From assembly GCA_963738365.1 (NCBI GenBank), contig CAVTWH010000007.1:744001-808000 (forward strand): DNA of 64,000 bases, read 5' to 3'. The position numbers and the translations under genes are program-made. Source of the DNA: CAVTWH01 sp963738365 (GTDB lineage Bacteria > Actinomycetota > Actinomycetes > Mycobacteriales > Micromonosporaceae). Numbering within the stretch: the stretch's first letter is position 1; each line of letters opens with the position of its first letter. Below are positions 8,710-18,071 of this stretch, piece by piece. Below the pieces are notes generated by a model. That model saw only the letters and a list, made by a program, of their open reading frames with translations, was not told the DNA's origin and ran no database searches.

Positions 8710-9234
8710 GTCGTCAAGGCCGTGACCAGCGGAAACGACGGTCACGCCTTGACTGTTTCGTGAGGCGGGGTCGTCCTTTCCCGGGTGTCGGGACGGTGGT
8801 GCTCGGTCGGTGCTCCGCTGGTTCGCAACGTTCTGTGCAGGGCGGGTTTCGTCGCTGCTCAATGGGGGTTGTCGCCCGCGCGGGCTGTGAATGCGTGGGA
8901 TTCGATGGTTAGGGCCGTGGCCGGCTTTGGTGCAAGCAATGAGCGAGAAGGGGGATCAGCGAGAGGCGATCAGCGAGAGGGGATCGCCGAGAAGGCGACA
9001 GAGGCGATGTGAGTCGAAGGCAGCCGGATCATCGGCACGCACGAGCCACCACACAAACGGCGTCCAGCGCCCTACCCAGCCACGTGACCCGCAATGCCCA
9101 TCCACAACCGCTGATCGCGGACCCACTCGCACACCCGAGGGGCTGGCCGGGGTGCCCACGCAGGGATCAAGCCTGACCGCCCGGAGTGGGCACCCCAGCC
9201 AGCCCCGCCCCACACCGCGAAAGGCCCAAAAAGA
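8710..9234. other. Non-coding stretch between the tRNA fragment and the Lrp-type gene
   Basis: About 520 bases with no gene I can support. It contains short imperfect repeats of GATCAGCGAGAGG around 8953-9000 and a long inverted repeat at 9139-9206 that probably terminates the gene ending at 9235. Confidence 0.5.
9139..9206. terminator. Long inverted repeat, probable terminator
   Basis: Two 21-base arms (9139-9159 and 9186-9206) are complementary with a single mismatch and enclose a 26-base loop. It lies 30 bases downstream of the Lrp-type gene. There is no T-tract, which is common for actinomycete terminators. Confidence 0.6.
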
Positions 9235-9522
9235 TCAGTCGCTATCAACAAACCCGATAGCAAACACCTCTTCAAGATCATGCCGAGAATAAGCCCGAAA
9301 CGCGATATGCGTATCCGTATTCACCACCCCCGCAGTCTTCGAGATCCCCCCGGCGATCACCTCGGCGATCTGCTCGAACTCCCGTACCCGCACGATCGCG
9401 ATCAGGTCGGTTCCTCCCGCCACGGAGTACACCTCGCTGACCCCGTCGAGGTTGGCCAACGCCTGCGCGACCTCCGGGATCGAATCCGTGGCGCAGTCGA
9501 TGAGGACGATCGCGGTGATCAC
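9235..9522 (-). CDS. Stand-alone Lrp/AsnC effector-binding (RAM) domain protein
   Basis: A 95-residue protein consisting only of the Lrp/AsnC ligand-binding domain (starts ITAIVLI, contains VSEVYSVAGGTDLIAIVRV and THIAFRAYSRHDLEE). It lacks the DNA-binding helix-turn-helix of full Lrp proteins. Such proteins form amino-acid-responsive oligomers and may modulate full-length Lrp regulators. I choose the GTG at 9522 because AAGGAG lies about 8 nt upstream; a longer frame to 9552 would put that site inside the gene. It is transcribed toward the long inverted repeat. Confidence 0.85.
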   Translation of the reverse strand: MITAIVLIDCATDSIPEVAQALANLDGVSEVYSVAGGTDLIAIVRVREFEQIAEVIAGGISKTAGVVNTDTHIAFRAYSRHDLEEVFAIGFVDSD

Positions 9523-9558
9523 AGCGGCGCTCCTTGGGTCGGCTCGGGACACCTCATG

Positions 9559-10434
9559 CTAAGACCGCCAGCGGGCCGGTACCGTGCCGCCGGGCCAGCG
9601 GATCGCATCGACGACCACCTCGTCGGCCGCGACCTGCGCGTCCGGCCAGATGACCGCCCGCTCGACCCGGCCGCGGACCACCGCACCGGCGCCCACCACG
9701 GCCTCCGACACCTGCCCGGTGACCTCGGCGTCCGGGTGCAGCAGGATGCCGCCCCGGGTGGTGTGCAGGTTCGCGGCCAGGTAGTCGGGCGGGGTGCCGG
9801 TGTCCAGGTAGGTGCCGGCGTAGTCGACGACGGTCAGCTCGCCGGCCGCCTCGGCCGGCCGCCAGACGGTGTGTACCAGGTCGCCCGGTTCGTCGCTGAG
9901 CTGGCGTACCCGGTGCCAGGGCAGCAGGGAGTAGCCGGCGAAACGGCGCCCGGCGAAGCCGCCCGGCTCGCCGGGCGGCAGTGCTACGCCCAGCAGCCGG
10001 GTGCTGTGCCCGTCCCAGCCGTCCAGCAGGGCGGCGAGGTCGCCGCCGGACAGGTAGCCGTCGACGTTGCTGACCAGGACGCCGCGGCCGTCGATCCAGT
10101 CGCGCAGCCGGCCGAGCGCCCCGGAGGTGCCCAGCGGGCGCTCCTCCACCGAGACGTGCGCCCGCCCGGCGACCGCGGCGACCACCTGGTCACCGAGGTA
10201 GCTGGCGTTGACGGCGACCCGGGCGGGGCCGGTCGCGCCGAGCAGGGCGAGCCGGCGCAGCGCCAGGTCCAGCAGCGGCACGTTCCCCACCGGGCACAGC
10301 GCCTTGGGTGTGACGCTGGTCAGCGGGCGCAGCCGGCGCCCCTCACCGGCGGCCAGCACGACCGCCGCGACGTGCACCGCCGCGGCGTCCACGGCGGCCC
10401 TGCCCGGCACCTCAGCCGCCCGTCCGGGCGGCAC
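9559..10434 (-). CDS. Sugar-1-phosphate nucleotidyltransferase (mannose-1-phosphate guanylyltransferase-like)
   Basis: A 291-residue nucleotidyltransferase with the signature LAAGEGRRLRPLT near residue 27 and the Lys of the TPKALCPV motif, which bind the nucleotide and sugar phosphate. The C-terminal part (HPDAEVTGQVSEAVVGAGA) resembles a short left-handed beta-helix tail. It would activate a sugar phosphate with NTP to give an NDP-sugar; the exact sugar is not decidable. The start at 10434 overlaps the NUDIX gene by 23 nt; a GTG at 10410, just after the NUDIX stop, is an equally good start. The overlap implies an operon with the NUDIX gene. Confidence 0.82.
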   Translation of the reverse strand: MPPGRAAEVPGRAAVDAAAVHVAAVVLAAGEGRRLRPLTSVTPKALCPVGNVPLLDLALRRLALLGATGPARVAVNASYLGDQVVAAVAGRAHVSVEERPLGTSGALGRLRDWIDGRGVLVSNVDGYLSGGDLAALLDGWDGHSTRLLGVALPPGEPGGFAGRRFAGYSLLPWHRVRQLSDEPGDLVHTVWRPAEAAGELTVVDYAGTYLDTGTPPDYLAANLHTTRGGILLHPDAEVTGQVSEAVVGAGAVVRGRVERAVIWPDAQVAADEVVVDAIRWPGGTVPARWRS

Positions 10435-10933
10435 GGTCGGGCGCCTGCGGGCCGATGCCGTAACCGTCCAGCAGCCGGGCCGCCTGCGGGGTGAGCGGGG
10501 GCAGTTCGTCCAGCGGGCACCAGCGGGCCTCGTATACCTCGCCGCCGTCGACGACCAGTGGCGTGCCCGTCGGCAGCCGGACGGTGAAGACCAGGTCGAT
10601 CCAGCGCCAGCGGGTGTGGACCAGCGCGTTCGGCTGCATCGGCTGCAGGTCGTCCGGATCGACCCGCAGGCCGGTCTCCTCGAACAACTCCCGGGCCGCG
10701 CCGGTGGCGGCGGTCTCGCCGCGTTTGAGCAGCCCGGCCGGCAGCCCCCAGCCCCGTCCCGGCGGCTGGCGCAGCAGCACCAGCCGGTCCTGCTCGTCGC
10801 GGGCCAGGATCACCGCGCCGACCACGAACTTGGCCGAGCCGGCCCGGACCAGTCGCCGACGCAATCGCGGCGGGAGCCGGTAGAACACCTGATAGGCGTA
10901 GCCACGCAGGCGTACCCCCGGACTGCGAGTCAT
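10412..10933 (-). CDS. NUDIX hydrolase
   Basis: A 173-residue NUDIX protein. The NUDIX box spans residues 67-89 and fits GX5EX7REUXEEXGU, including RELFEETGL, so the metal-binding glutamates are present. Family members hydrolyse nucleoside diphosphates linked to another moiety. The substrate could be an NDP-sugar or a damaged nucleotide; coupling to a sugar nucleotidyltransferase downstream favours nucleotide-sugar metabolism, but this is inference. An N-terminal basic stretch (RLRGYAYQVFYRLPPRLRRRL) precedes the domain. Confidence 0.85.
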   Translation of the reverse strand: MTRSPGVRLRGYAYQVFYRLPPRLRRRLVRAGSAKFVVGAVILARDEQDRLVLLRQPPGRGWGLPAGLLKRGETAATGAARELFEETGLRVDPDDLQPMQPNALVHTRWRWIDLVFTVRLPTGTPLVVDGGEVYEARWCPLDELPPLTPQAARLLDGYGIGPQAPDRAARTGG

Positions 10934-10988
10934 GCCGGAACACTACCGGCGCACCGGGCGCCGCGCCGGGTCGGGGCGGATCCGCCGG

Positions 10989-12893
10989 TCAGCGGTCCTG
11001 CCCGGCCGGCCACCCGGGCGCGGGCGGCCCGGCGTGCGGCAGCGGCATCGTGTCGACGGTCTCGACCAGCCGCTCGGCCACCTCCTGCGGGGTGAGCTGG
11101 CCGTCGGCCACCGCCACCGCGAGCGACTCGATGTCCGGCATGCCGAGCTCGTCGGCGAGGTTCAGCAGCGGGCGCTCGTCCAGCAGGCTGCGCCCGTGCA
11201 GGGCCAGCGCGCGCTGGATGGCCACCCGGCCCACGGCGACCTTGTGGCGCACCGAGCCGCGTGGCGGGTCCGCCCGCTCGTCCGGGTTGTCCTCGTGCCG
11301 GTCGGCAAAGTACTCGGCGATGTGCAGCTGCGCGGCGGGGCTGCGGACGAAGTCCAGCCAATCCCGGGACGGCCGGGCGGACGGCGACGGGGTACCGAGG
11401 ATCTCCACCACGTCGCCGTCGGACAGCTCGGAGGAGAGCGGTACCAGCCGGCCCTCCCGCCGGGCGGCCACGCAGGCGTGGCCCTGGTCGACGGAGAGCG
11501 CGTAGGCCACGTCGACCGGGGTGCTGCCGGACGGCAACTGCACCCGGTCGCCGTCCGGGGTGAACACGTGGATCTGCGCCTCGGCCAGGTCGCAGCGCAG
11601 CGCCTCCAGGAAGCTGGCCGCGTCGTCGGCGATCTGCTGCCAGTCGATCACCTTGTGCAGCCAGACCAGCTGCTCGTCCCGGGCCCGTGCGGAGAGCTGG
11701 GCGGTGTATTCGGGGTAGCGGAAGTTGGCGACGATGCCGTACTCGGCGGCCCGGTGCATCGCGGTGGTGCGGATCAGCACCTCCAGCGGCTGCCGGTCGG
11801 GGCCGAGGACGGTGGTGTGCAGGGAGCGGTAGAGGTTGTTCTTCGGGGAGGCGATGAAGTCCTTGAACCGCCCGGGGACCGGCCGGAAGGTGGTGTGCAC
11901 GGTGCCCAGGGCGGCGTAACAGTCGGCCGGCGGGCCGTCCACCACGATCACCACCCGGGGCAGGTCCTGCAGGCCGGTCACCTCCTCGGCCGAGGCCGGT
12001 TGCCAAGTGGCGACGGTGTCCTTCCAGATGGAGAAGTAGTGCCGGGGGCGCGGATGGATCTTCGCGTCGACCTTGGCCCGGGCCAGCGCCGGGTGCAGCG
12101 CGCCGACGGCCGTCTGCAGGAACGCCGACCACTGTCCGGTCTGCTGGACGTGCCGGGAGATCCGGTCGTACCACTCCGGCTCCAGCGCCCAGAGCACGGT
12201 GTCCTCCAGCTCGCGCTTGAGCGCCTGGATGCCGAGCCGGTCGGCGAGCGGGACCAGCACGTCCCGGGTCACGGTGGCGATCCGCCGGCGGGACGCGGTG
12301 GAGCGGGCGTCGAGGGTACGCATGTTGTGCAGCCGGTCGGCCAGCTTGATGACCAGCACCCGGACGTCCTTGCTGGCCTTGATGAGCATCTTGCGGAACG
12401 TCTCGGCCTCGGCGCTGGCGCCGAAGAACGCCTTGTCGAACTTGGTCACCCCGTCGACGATCAGCGCCACCTCGGGGCCGAAGGCGTCGCGCAGGTCGGG
12501 CAGGGTGTAGTCGGTGTCCTCGACGGTGTCGTGCAGCAGCGCCGCGACCAGGGTGGTGGTGTCCATGCCGAGGTCGGCGAGGATCTGCGCGACGGCGAGC
12601 GGATGGGTGATGTAGGGCTCGCCGCTCTTGCGGGTCTGCCCGCGGTGCATCTCCTCGGCGACGCTGTATCCCCGGCGCAGCGCCCCGGCGTCGGCGCGCG
12701 GATGGATCTGCCGGTGCGTGCGGACCAGGTCGGTGACCGGGTCGCCGACGCCGGCCGGCCAGGACAGCATGGCGCGCAGCCGGTCGGTGAAGCGCCCCTC
12801 CGGGGCGGACGGTGACGCACCGGGCCTGATCGTCGGGAGGGGGAGCTGACCGCCGGAGAGCGCACCCGCGCCGGCCGTGAGGTCCACACCCAC
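10989..12893 (-). CDS. RelA/SpoT homologue (bifunctional (p)ppGpp synthetase/hydrolase) without ACT domain
   Basis: RSH protein of 634 residues. The hydrolase HD motif is intact (HD at 121-122, ED at 125-126, plus KLADRLHNMRTL). The synthetase domain retains the Asp of QDLPRVV and the Glu of LEVLIRT, so synthesis is also plausible. A TGS domain follows (HVFTPDGDRVQLPSGSTP). It is about 150-170 residues shorter than the main actinobacterial Rel and has no C-terminal ACT/RRM domain. It therefore resembles the second RSH of actinomycetes (RshA-like) rather than the ribosome-regulated enzyme. The GTG at 12893 has an AGGGG upstream. No partner gene overlaps it. Confidence 0.9.
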   Translation of the reverse strand: MGVDLTAGAGALSGGQLPLPTIRPGASPSAPEGRFTDRLRAMLSWPAGVGDPVTDLVRTHRQIHPRADAGALRRGYSVAEEMHRGQTRKSGEPYITHPLAVAQILADLGMDTTTLVAALLHDTVEDTDYTLPDLRDAFGPEVALIVDGVTKFDKAFFGASAEAETFRKMLIKASKDVRVLVIKLADRLHNMRTLDARSTASRRRIATVTRDVLVPLADRLGIQALKRELEDTVLWALEPEWYDRISRHVQQTGQWSAFLQTAVGALHPALARAKVDAKIHPRPRHYFSIWKDTVATWQPASAEEVTGLQDLPRVVIVVDGPPADCYAALGTVHTTFRPVPGRFKDFIASPKNNLYRSLHTTVLGPDRQPLEVLIRTTAMHRAAEYGIVANFRYPEYTAQLSARARDEQLVWLHKVIDWQQIADDAASFLEALRCDLAEAQIHVFTPDGDRVQLPSGSTPVDVAYALSVDQGHACVAARREGRLVPLSSELSDGDVVEILGTPSPSARPSRDWLDFVRSPAAQLHIAEYFADRHEDNPDERADPPRGSVRHKVAVGRVAIQRALALHGRSLLDERPLLNLADELGMPDIESLAVAVADGQLTPQEVAERLVETVDTMPLPHAGPPAPGWPAGQDR

Positions 12894-12962
12894 CCCCTAA
12901 CCGACACAGCTCCATCGTGGCGCCGACGGACGTGGCAACGCCGGCCCGGTGCGGGCGTCTGG

Positions 12963-12978
12963 CGGTTCGGGGGAACCG
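12963..12978 (-). terminator. Short GC hairpin downstream of the exonuclease/GIY-YIG gene
   Basis: CGGTTC and GAACCG enclose a four-G loop. It is short and lacks a T-tract, so it is only a weak candidate terminator. Confidence 0.3.
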
Positions 12979-13058
12979 TCGCACGCGGTACCGGGTCGGT
13001 GGGGTCAGCCGACGTCCCCTAAGCGTAGTCAACGATCGATGAGCTGAACGGGCAGAGC

Positions 13059-14822
13059 CTAATGTCCGATCGGCCGGGTTGACGCACGCTCTGCCAGGGA
13101 GAGTAGCGCTCGATGACGGGCTGCGCCGGCAGCCGGCAGTGCCCAGCCGTCGGTGGTGTGCACCAGTCGCGAGTCGTCGCGCTCCAGCCAGGCCAGGATC
13201 CGCTCGGTCTCCTCGGCGCTGGCGCACGGCGTGGGGCCCGGGCCGGGGCGTACCGTCTCGGCCGTGGCCAGCAGCGTTTCGATGGTGGCCCGGGGGTGTA
13301 CGCCGCGCGGCGAGCAGCCGGCCGCCACCAGCCGGCCGTGCCGGATGACCGACGAGCTCCCAGCCGCCCCGGGCCGCCGGGCGGGCCGCCACCAGCTCGG
13401 CGATGCTGGTCAGCGAACGCAGCCGCTGCATCCGGATGGCGGCCCGCAGCAGCACCACCAGCCGGCCCCGGGCGGCCGGCCGCCTCCTCGTAGCGCTGCG
13501 CGTCGGCCAGCACGGTCGATCCGCGCCAGCAGCCGGTTGACCAGCGGGTCCAGGTCGGCGGTGGTGGCCAGGCGGAACGGGTCGGCGGCCAGCGCCCGGT
13601 AGTGCTCGGGGGTGATCCGGTGCTCGCACGGGGCGGGGCAGCGGCCCAGCTCGGCCAGCGCGCAGGCGGCCACCGGGGTACGCGGGGAAAGTTTCAGCGA
13701 GCACTGTCGCAGCGGCAGCGCCTCGTAGACCGCGTGCGGCGGCGAGCTCGGCCGCCTCGGCCGACGCGAACGGGCCCAGGTAGGCGGCGCCGTCGCGCTG
13801 AGCTGGCGCACCACGGACAGCCGCGGGTAGGCCTCGGCGGTCAGCTTGAGCCAGTGCATCCGCTCCGGGTACTTGGAGCGCCGGTTGTACGGCGGCTTGT
13901 GCGCGGCGATCAGCCGCAGCTCGCGGACCTCGGCCTCCAGGGAGTGCGCGCACTCGATCGCCTCCACCCGCTCGGCGGCACTGAGCATCTCGCAGATCCG
14001 GGCGCGCTTCTCGGCGGCGGTGAAGTAGGACTTCACCCGGGTGGCGATGGTGGCGCTCGTGCCGACGTAGAGCGGGCGGCCGTCGGCGGCGCGGAACACG
14101 TAGACGCCGGGGGCGTCGGGCAGGCCCTCGGCCAGGTGACGCTTGCGCCGCTGGGTCGGGGTGACGGCGCGCTGGCGAACTCGACCGCGTCGCCGACGGT
14201 GAACACCCGGTGGTCGCCGAGCCGGGCGAACAGCCCGTGCAGCACGTCGACGGTGGCCCGGGCGTCGTCGAGCGCCCGGTGGTTGGGGGTCCGGGCGCCG
14301 AAGTAGGCGGCCAGCGTGCCGAGCTTGCGGTTGGGCACCTCGTCGCCGGTCAGCGCCCGGCGGGCCAGCGCGGCGGTGTCCAGCACCCGCGGTTTCGGCC
14401 ACGGGTAGCCGAACTTCGCGCAGGCCGCCTTCAGGAAGCCGACGTCGTACGGCGCGTTGTGGGCCACCCAGCACGGCGCCCTTGGCGAACTCCAGGAACG
14501 CCGGCAGCGCCTCCTCCAGCGGCGGCGCGGGCAGCAGCATGGCCTGGGTGATGCCGGTCAGCACGGTGATGAACGGCGGGATCGGCTCGCCCGGGTTGAC
14601 CAGGGTGCCGAACTCGCCGAGCTGCTCGCCGCCGCGCACCTTCACCGCGCCGATCTCGGTGATCCCGCAGCCCTCCGGCGCCCCGCCGGTGGTCTCCAGG
14701 TCGAGCACCACGAACGTCGTGGTCCGCAGCTGGGCGGCGCCCCCGTCGGCCAGCAGCGCGTCGAAGCTCTCCTGGATGTACGCCGGGACCGGCGCTGGCG
14801 GCTGGGACGGGTGGGGCTGCAC
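13059..14822 (-). pseudogene. DEDDh 3'-5' exonuclease fused to a GIY-YIG (UvrC-like) nuclease domain, frame-disrupted
   Basis: A two-domain actinobacterial nuclease related to Rv2191. The N-terminal DnaQ-type exonuclease has DLETTG (Asp, Glu of ExoI), AHNAPYDVGFL (ExoII) and HRALDDA (ExoIII). It is followed by a GIY-YIG domain (GVYVFRAADGRPLYVGTS, AAYLGPFAS) and a C-terminal region ending LSLAERAS. The full-length product would be about 587 residues. The frame is broken at about seven places (near 14460, 14170, 13795, 13738, 13520, 13476 and 13350). The inferred shifts sum to a multiple of three, matching the 1764-nt span. Every conserved block survives in one frame or another, which favours sequencing indels over decay. 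The GTG at 14822 follows TACGGT by 6 nt. Confidence 0.8.
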
Positions 14823-14828
14823 AGCGTG

Positions 14829-14834
14829 ACCGTA
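14829..14834 (-). promoter_or_regulatory. -10 box TACGGT of a leaderless promoter (exonuclease gene)
   Basis: On the - strand TACGGT is followed by exactly 6 nt and then GTG at 14822. The divergent gene at 14900 has a matching element (GACACT at 14888-14893, 6 nt, ATG), so the 77-bp gap carries two back-to-back leaderless promoters. Confidence 0.55.
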
Positions 14835-14899
14835 CGGGCGAGGTACGACAAGACTCTTCCCCTGCGGCGCCCTGGCCGGCGGGGTGCGACACTTGGCAC

Positions 14900-16297
14900 A
14901 TGTCCGCCCAGGTACCCGATGACGTGACCGCTTCCGGCGCGGTCGGTGACCTACCCGCGGACGCCTGCGACGACGGCGTCGCAGGGCCGGAGGACGACGA
15001 GCCGGTCCTCGCCGAGCCGGTCCGCCAGCGGGTGGTCGGGCTGGCCTCGGCGGCGCTGGGCGGGCTGCCGGTGGAGGAGATGCCGCTGGCGCTGCGTCGG
15101 GTGGCCAGGTTCGCGCCGAACCGGCGGGCCCGGCTGGGCGGCGCTCAGCTGGCCGCCGCAGCTGACCAGCGACCCGCTGTTCCGCCAGCGGATCGGCGCC
15201 CGGGTGCTGGAGGCGGCCGGCGAACTCGGCGCGGCGGTCCGCGACGGTACCCACCCGGCCGCCGCCGACCCGGCCGAGGTGGCCGCGCTGGCCTACCTGA
15301 TCCGCCCGGCCGGCTGGCTGGGCATGGTCGACCGACGCCGAGGCGGCGCTGCGCGCCGAGGCCGACGAGGCCGCGATCACCGGGCAGCTGCGCGCCGCCG
15401 AGCAGCGGGTTGCCCGGGCCGAACACGACCGCGCGGTGGCCCGCATCGAGGCCGACAAGCTGCGCGACGAGCTGGCCCGGCTGCGCGAGGAGGCGGCCGG
15501 CCTGCGCGAGGAGAACCGCACGCTGAGCCGGTCGCTGCGGGAGGCGGTGGTCAAGGAGAAGCGGGCCAGCGAGCTGCTGGCCACCGAGCGCGGCCGGCTG
15601 GGCCGCTCGACCGCCGACCACGAGGCGGAGGTACGCCGGCTGCGCGGTCGGCTGGCCGACGCTGGAGGCCGACGCCGGTGCCAGCCGGCAGACCGCCAGC
15701 CGGGCCCGGCAGGTCGACGACGCCCGGCTCTGGCTGCTGCTGGAGACCATCGGCCAGGCGGCCATCGGGCTGCGCCGGGAGCTGGCCCTGGAGCCCACCG
15801 ACGTGCTGCCCGCCGACGCCGTGGCGCAGGAGGCCGCGCAGCGCTCCGGCGGGCCCGCGCAGGCCGCCCGGGCACTGGCCGCCGACGATCCGCAGCGGCT
15901 GGATCAGCTGCTCGCCCTGCCCCGGGCGCACCTGGTGGTGGACGGCTACAACGTGACCAAGACCGGCTACCCGGAGATCTCCCTGGAGCAGCAGCGCAGC
16001 CGGCTGATCTCCGGCATCGGCGGGCTGGCCGCGCAGACCGGGGCCGAGGTGACCGTGGTCTTCGACGGCGCCGAACGGGTGGTCGGGCTGCCGCCCGCGC
16101 CGCGCGGCGTCCGGGTGCTGTTCTCGCCCAAGGGGCAGACCGCCGACGAGCTGATCCGCCGCCTGGTCCGGGCCGAGCCGCCGGGCCGCCCGGTGGTGGT
16201 CATCTCCTCCGACAAGGAGGTCGCCGACGGGGTCCGCCACCACGGCGCCTATCCGCTGTCGTCGTTGACCCTGATCCGCCGGTTGGGTCGCGTCTGA
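14900..16297 (+). pseudogene. NYN (YacP-like) domain RNA-binding/nuclease protein with coiled coil, frame-disrupted
   Basis: The order is an N-terminal helical region, a long charged coiled coil (around 15400-15650, rich in Glu/Arg/Leu heptads) and a C-terminal NYN domain beginning VVDGYNVTK and containing VVFDGAERV and ISSDKEVADG. NYN domains are PIN-like RNases. The span is 1398 nt, and three single-base insertions (about 15160, 15333 and 15661) break the frame; removing them restores a 464-residue protein. The three insertions are not homopolymer slips. Start ATG at 14900 follows GACACT by 6 nt. It is divergent from the exonuclease gene. Confidence 0.78.
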
Positions 16298-16331
16298 CGG
16301 TTCTGTCGTACCCGCGGTTTACCGTGCGTGC

Positions 16332-16637
16332 ATGGTTGTTGACTGTGCCACCTGCGCGGTACGCGGCCCCGCCTGCGCCGGCTGCCTGGTGACCGCGGTG
16401 GTCGGTGGGCCGCCCGGTCACCTGCGGCTGGACGACGCCGAAGGCCGGGCGGTGCGCGCCCTGGCCGACGCGGGGCTGCTGCCGCCGCTGTGCTACCTGC
16501 CGCTGGACGCCCCCGTCGAGCTGATCCCGACCGATCTGATCGCCCAGCACCCGGACGAATCCTGCGGCTACCTGCCCGTGGAGTTGACCCCGCCGGTCGC
16601 GCTGCCCCGGCGCCGCCCCCGCCGCCACGCCGCCTGA
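16332..16637 (+). CDS. Hypothetical protein with N-terminal CXXC pairs
   Basis: A 101-residue protein that begins with a Cys-rich motif (CATCAVRGPACAGC, Cys5, 8, 15 and 18), a likely zinc or iron-sulfur knuckle, followed by a compact hydrophobic domain (LRLDDAEGRAVRALADAGLLPPLCYLPL) and a basic tail. I recognise no named family. The ATG at 16332 is preceded by TACCGT at 16320-16325 with exactly 6 nt between, so the mRNA is probably leaderless and the start is secure. It lies 34 bases after the NYN gene. Confidence 0.7.
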   Translation: MVVDCATCAVRGPACAGCLVTAVVGGPPGHLRLDDAEGRAVRALADAGLLPPLCYLPLDAPVELIPTDLIAQHPDESCGYLPVELTPPVALPRRRPRRHAA

Positions 16638-16802
16638 GCCCCTGCCGGCGGCTGCTCAGGGCGGCAACCGCCGCTCGGGCGCGCTGCTGAGAAGTTGGCG
16701 GCCCGGCCGTCGTGCACCACCGCACCGGCCGGGTGGCGCGGCTGCGCCGCCGACTATGCCGGGCGCCCGGGCCGTGCACCGCGCGCGGCGCCGGGCGGCA
16801 CC

Positions 16803-16808
16803 TACGAT
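16803..16808 (+). promoter_or_regulatory. -10 box TACGAT of a leaderless promoter (M48 peptidase)
   Basis: TACGAT, then 6 nt, then the ATG at 16815. It excludes the longer in-frame reading that begins upstream. Confidence 0.55.
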
Positions 16809-16814
16809 GTGCCG

Positions 16815-18071
16815 ATGACGGCGAGGGCGTGCGCGGTGGTCGTGTTGGCTGTGCTCGTCGTCGCCGGGGTGGTGGCCGCGGCGGTGCTGGTGCCCTGGCA
16901 CAGCGCGCCCGCGCCGCGCGCCGACCAGGTCGCCGCGCTGCACAGCCTGCCGCCCGACGCGGTCGCCCGGGGCCGGGCGCTGCACGCCGACCTGCGCCCC
17001 GGTACCTACCTGTCGCTGCTGGTGGGGCTCGCGGCGGCGCTGGTGCTCGGGCTGACTCCGCTGGGCGCGACCATCATCTCCTGGTGCGGGCGGCCGTTCC
17101 ACGACCACTGGATCGCCCGGGCGGTGCTCGGCGGGCTCGCGGTGGTGTTCCTCGCCTCCCTGGTCACCCTGCCGTTGAGCGCCTGGCGGCAGGCGGTACT
17201 GCGCCGGTACGGGCTGTCCACGCAGGGCTGGGGCGGCTGGAGCGTCGACGTGCTCAAGGGCGCTGCCGTCACCGCGGTGCTCGGCGCCCTGGCGCTGCTC
17301 GGCTGGGCCACCGTCACCCGGTACGCGCCGCGCTGGTGGTGGGCCTGGGGGGCGGCCGCCGCGGCGGCCCTGGTGGTGCTGCTCAGCTTCGTCTTCCCGG
17401 TGCTGGTCGAGCCGGTGTTCAACACGTTCACCCCGATGCCGGACGGTCCGCTGCGCAGCGAACTGATCGCGATGGCCGACCGGGACGGGGTACCGGTGCG
17501 GGACGTGCTGGTCGCCGACGCATCCCGGCGCACCCGGGCGGTGAACGCCTACGTCTCCGGCTTCGGCGCCACCCGGCGCATCGTGGTCTACGACACCCTG
17601 CTGGAGCAGGCGCCGCCCGGCGAGGTGCAGGCCGTCGTGGCGCACGAGCTGGGCCACGCCAAGTACCGCGACGTGCTCACCGGTACCGCGCTCGGGGCGC
17701 TCGGCGCGGCCGGCGCCGTCATCGTCGTGTACCTGCTCGGCAGCTGGGGCGGGCTGCTGCGGCGGGCCGGTGTGGAGTCCATCGCCGAACCCCGGGCACT
17801 GGCGCTGCTGCTTGCCGTCGCGGCGCTCGGCGGCGCACTGACCGGGCCGGCGCAGGCGTTGGTGTCCCGGCGGGTCGAGGCGCGGGCCGACGCGCACGCC
17901 CTGGCGCTGACCGGCGACCCGGCCACCGTGGAGGCCATGTTCGCCCGGCTCACCACGCTCAACCTGGCCGACCCGGACCCCAACCCGGTCGAGTACGCCC
18001 TGTTCGCCAGCCACCCCTCGGCGGTGCAGCGGATGGCCGCGGCGCGCGCCTACGCCCGGGGGCAGCGGTGA
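16815..18071 (+). CDS. M48 family membrane metalloprotease (Ste24/HtpX-like)
   Basis: Integral-membrane zinc protease of 418 residues. It has the active-site motif HELGH at residues 277-281, the downstream Glu in RVEARADAHAL and several hydrophobic helices in the N-terminal 200 residues, as in CAAX-type Ste24 proteases. It would cleave membrane-protein or peptide substrates at the cytoplasmic face. The ATG at 16815 is fixed by the leaderless -10 box. The stop overlaps the GTG of pimB by 4 nt, so the two are translationally coupled. Confidence 0.9.
   Translation: MTARACAVVVLAVLVVAGVVAAAVLVPWHSAPAPRADQVAALHSLPPDAVARGRALHADLRPGTYLSLLVGLAAALVLGLTPLGATIISWCGRPFHDHWIARAVLGGLAVVFLASLVTLPLSAWRQAVLRRYGLSTQGWGGWSVDVLKGAAVTAVLGALALLGWATVTRYAPRWWWAWGAAAAAALVVLLSFVFPVLVEPVFNTFTPMPDGPLRSELIAMADRDGVPVRDVLVADASRRTRAVNAYVSGFGATRRIVVYDTLLEQAPPGEVQAVVAHELGHAKYRDVLTGTALGALGAAGAVIVVYLLGSWGGLLRRAGVESIAEPRALALLLAVAALGGALTGPAQALVSRRVEARADAHALALTGDPATVEAMFARLTTLNLADPDPNPVEYALFASHPSAVQRMAAARAYARGQR

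Noticed and set aside
8298..8717. A 139-residue - strand frame beginning with GAPEGTRTPNLQIRS
   Set aside because: This is the familiar false protein produced by reading a tRNA 3' end antisense. It is explained by the tRNA-Arg fragment at 8665-8709.
10930..13953. A 1007-residue frame across RSH and the exonuclease
   Set aside because: It is a GC-rich open frame antiphase to RSH; only short pieces near 13350-13800 correspond to the frame-shifted exonuclease/GIY-YIG gene.
13059..14822. Programmed frameshifting in the exonuclease gene
   Set aside because: There are seven sites of mixed sign without slippery sequences or pseudoknots, so sequencing error is a far simpler account.
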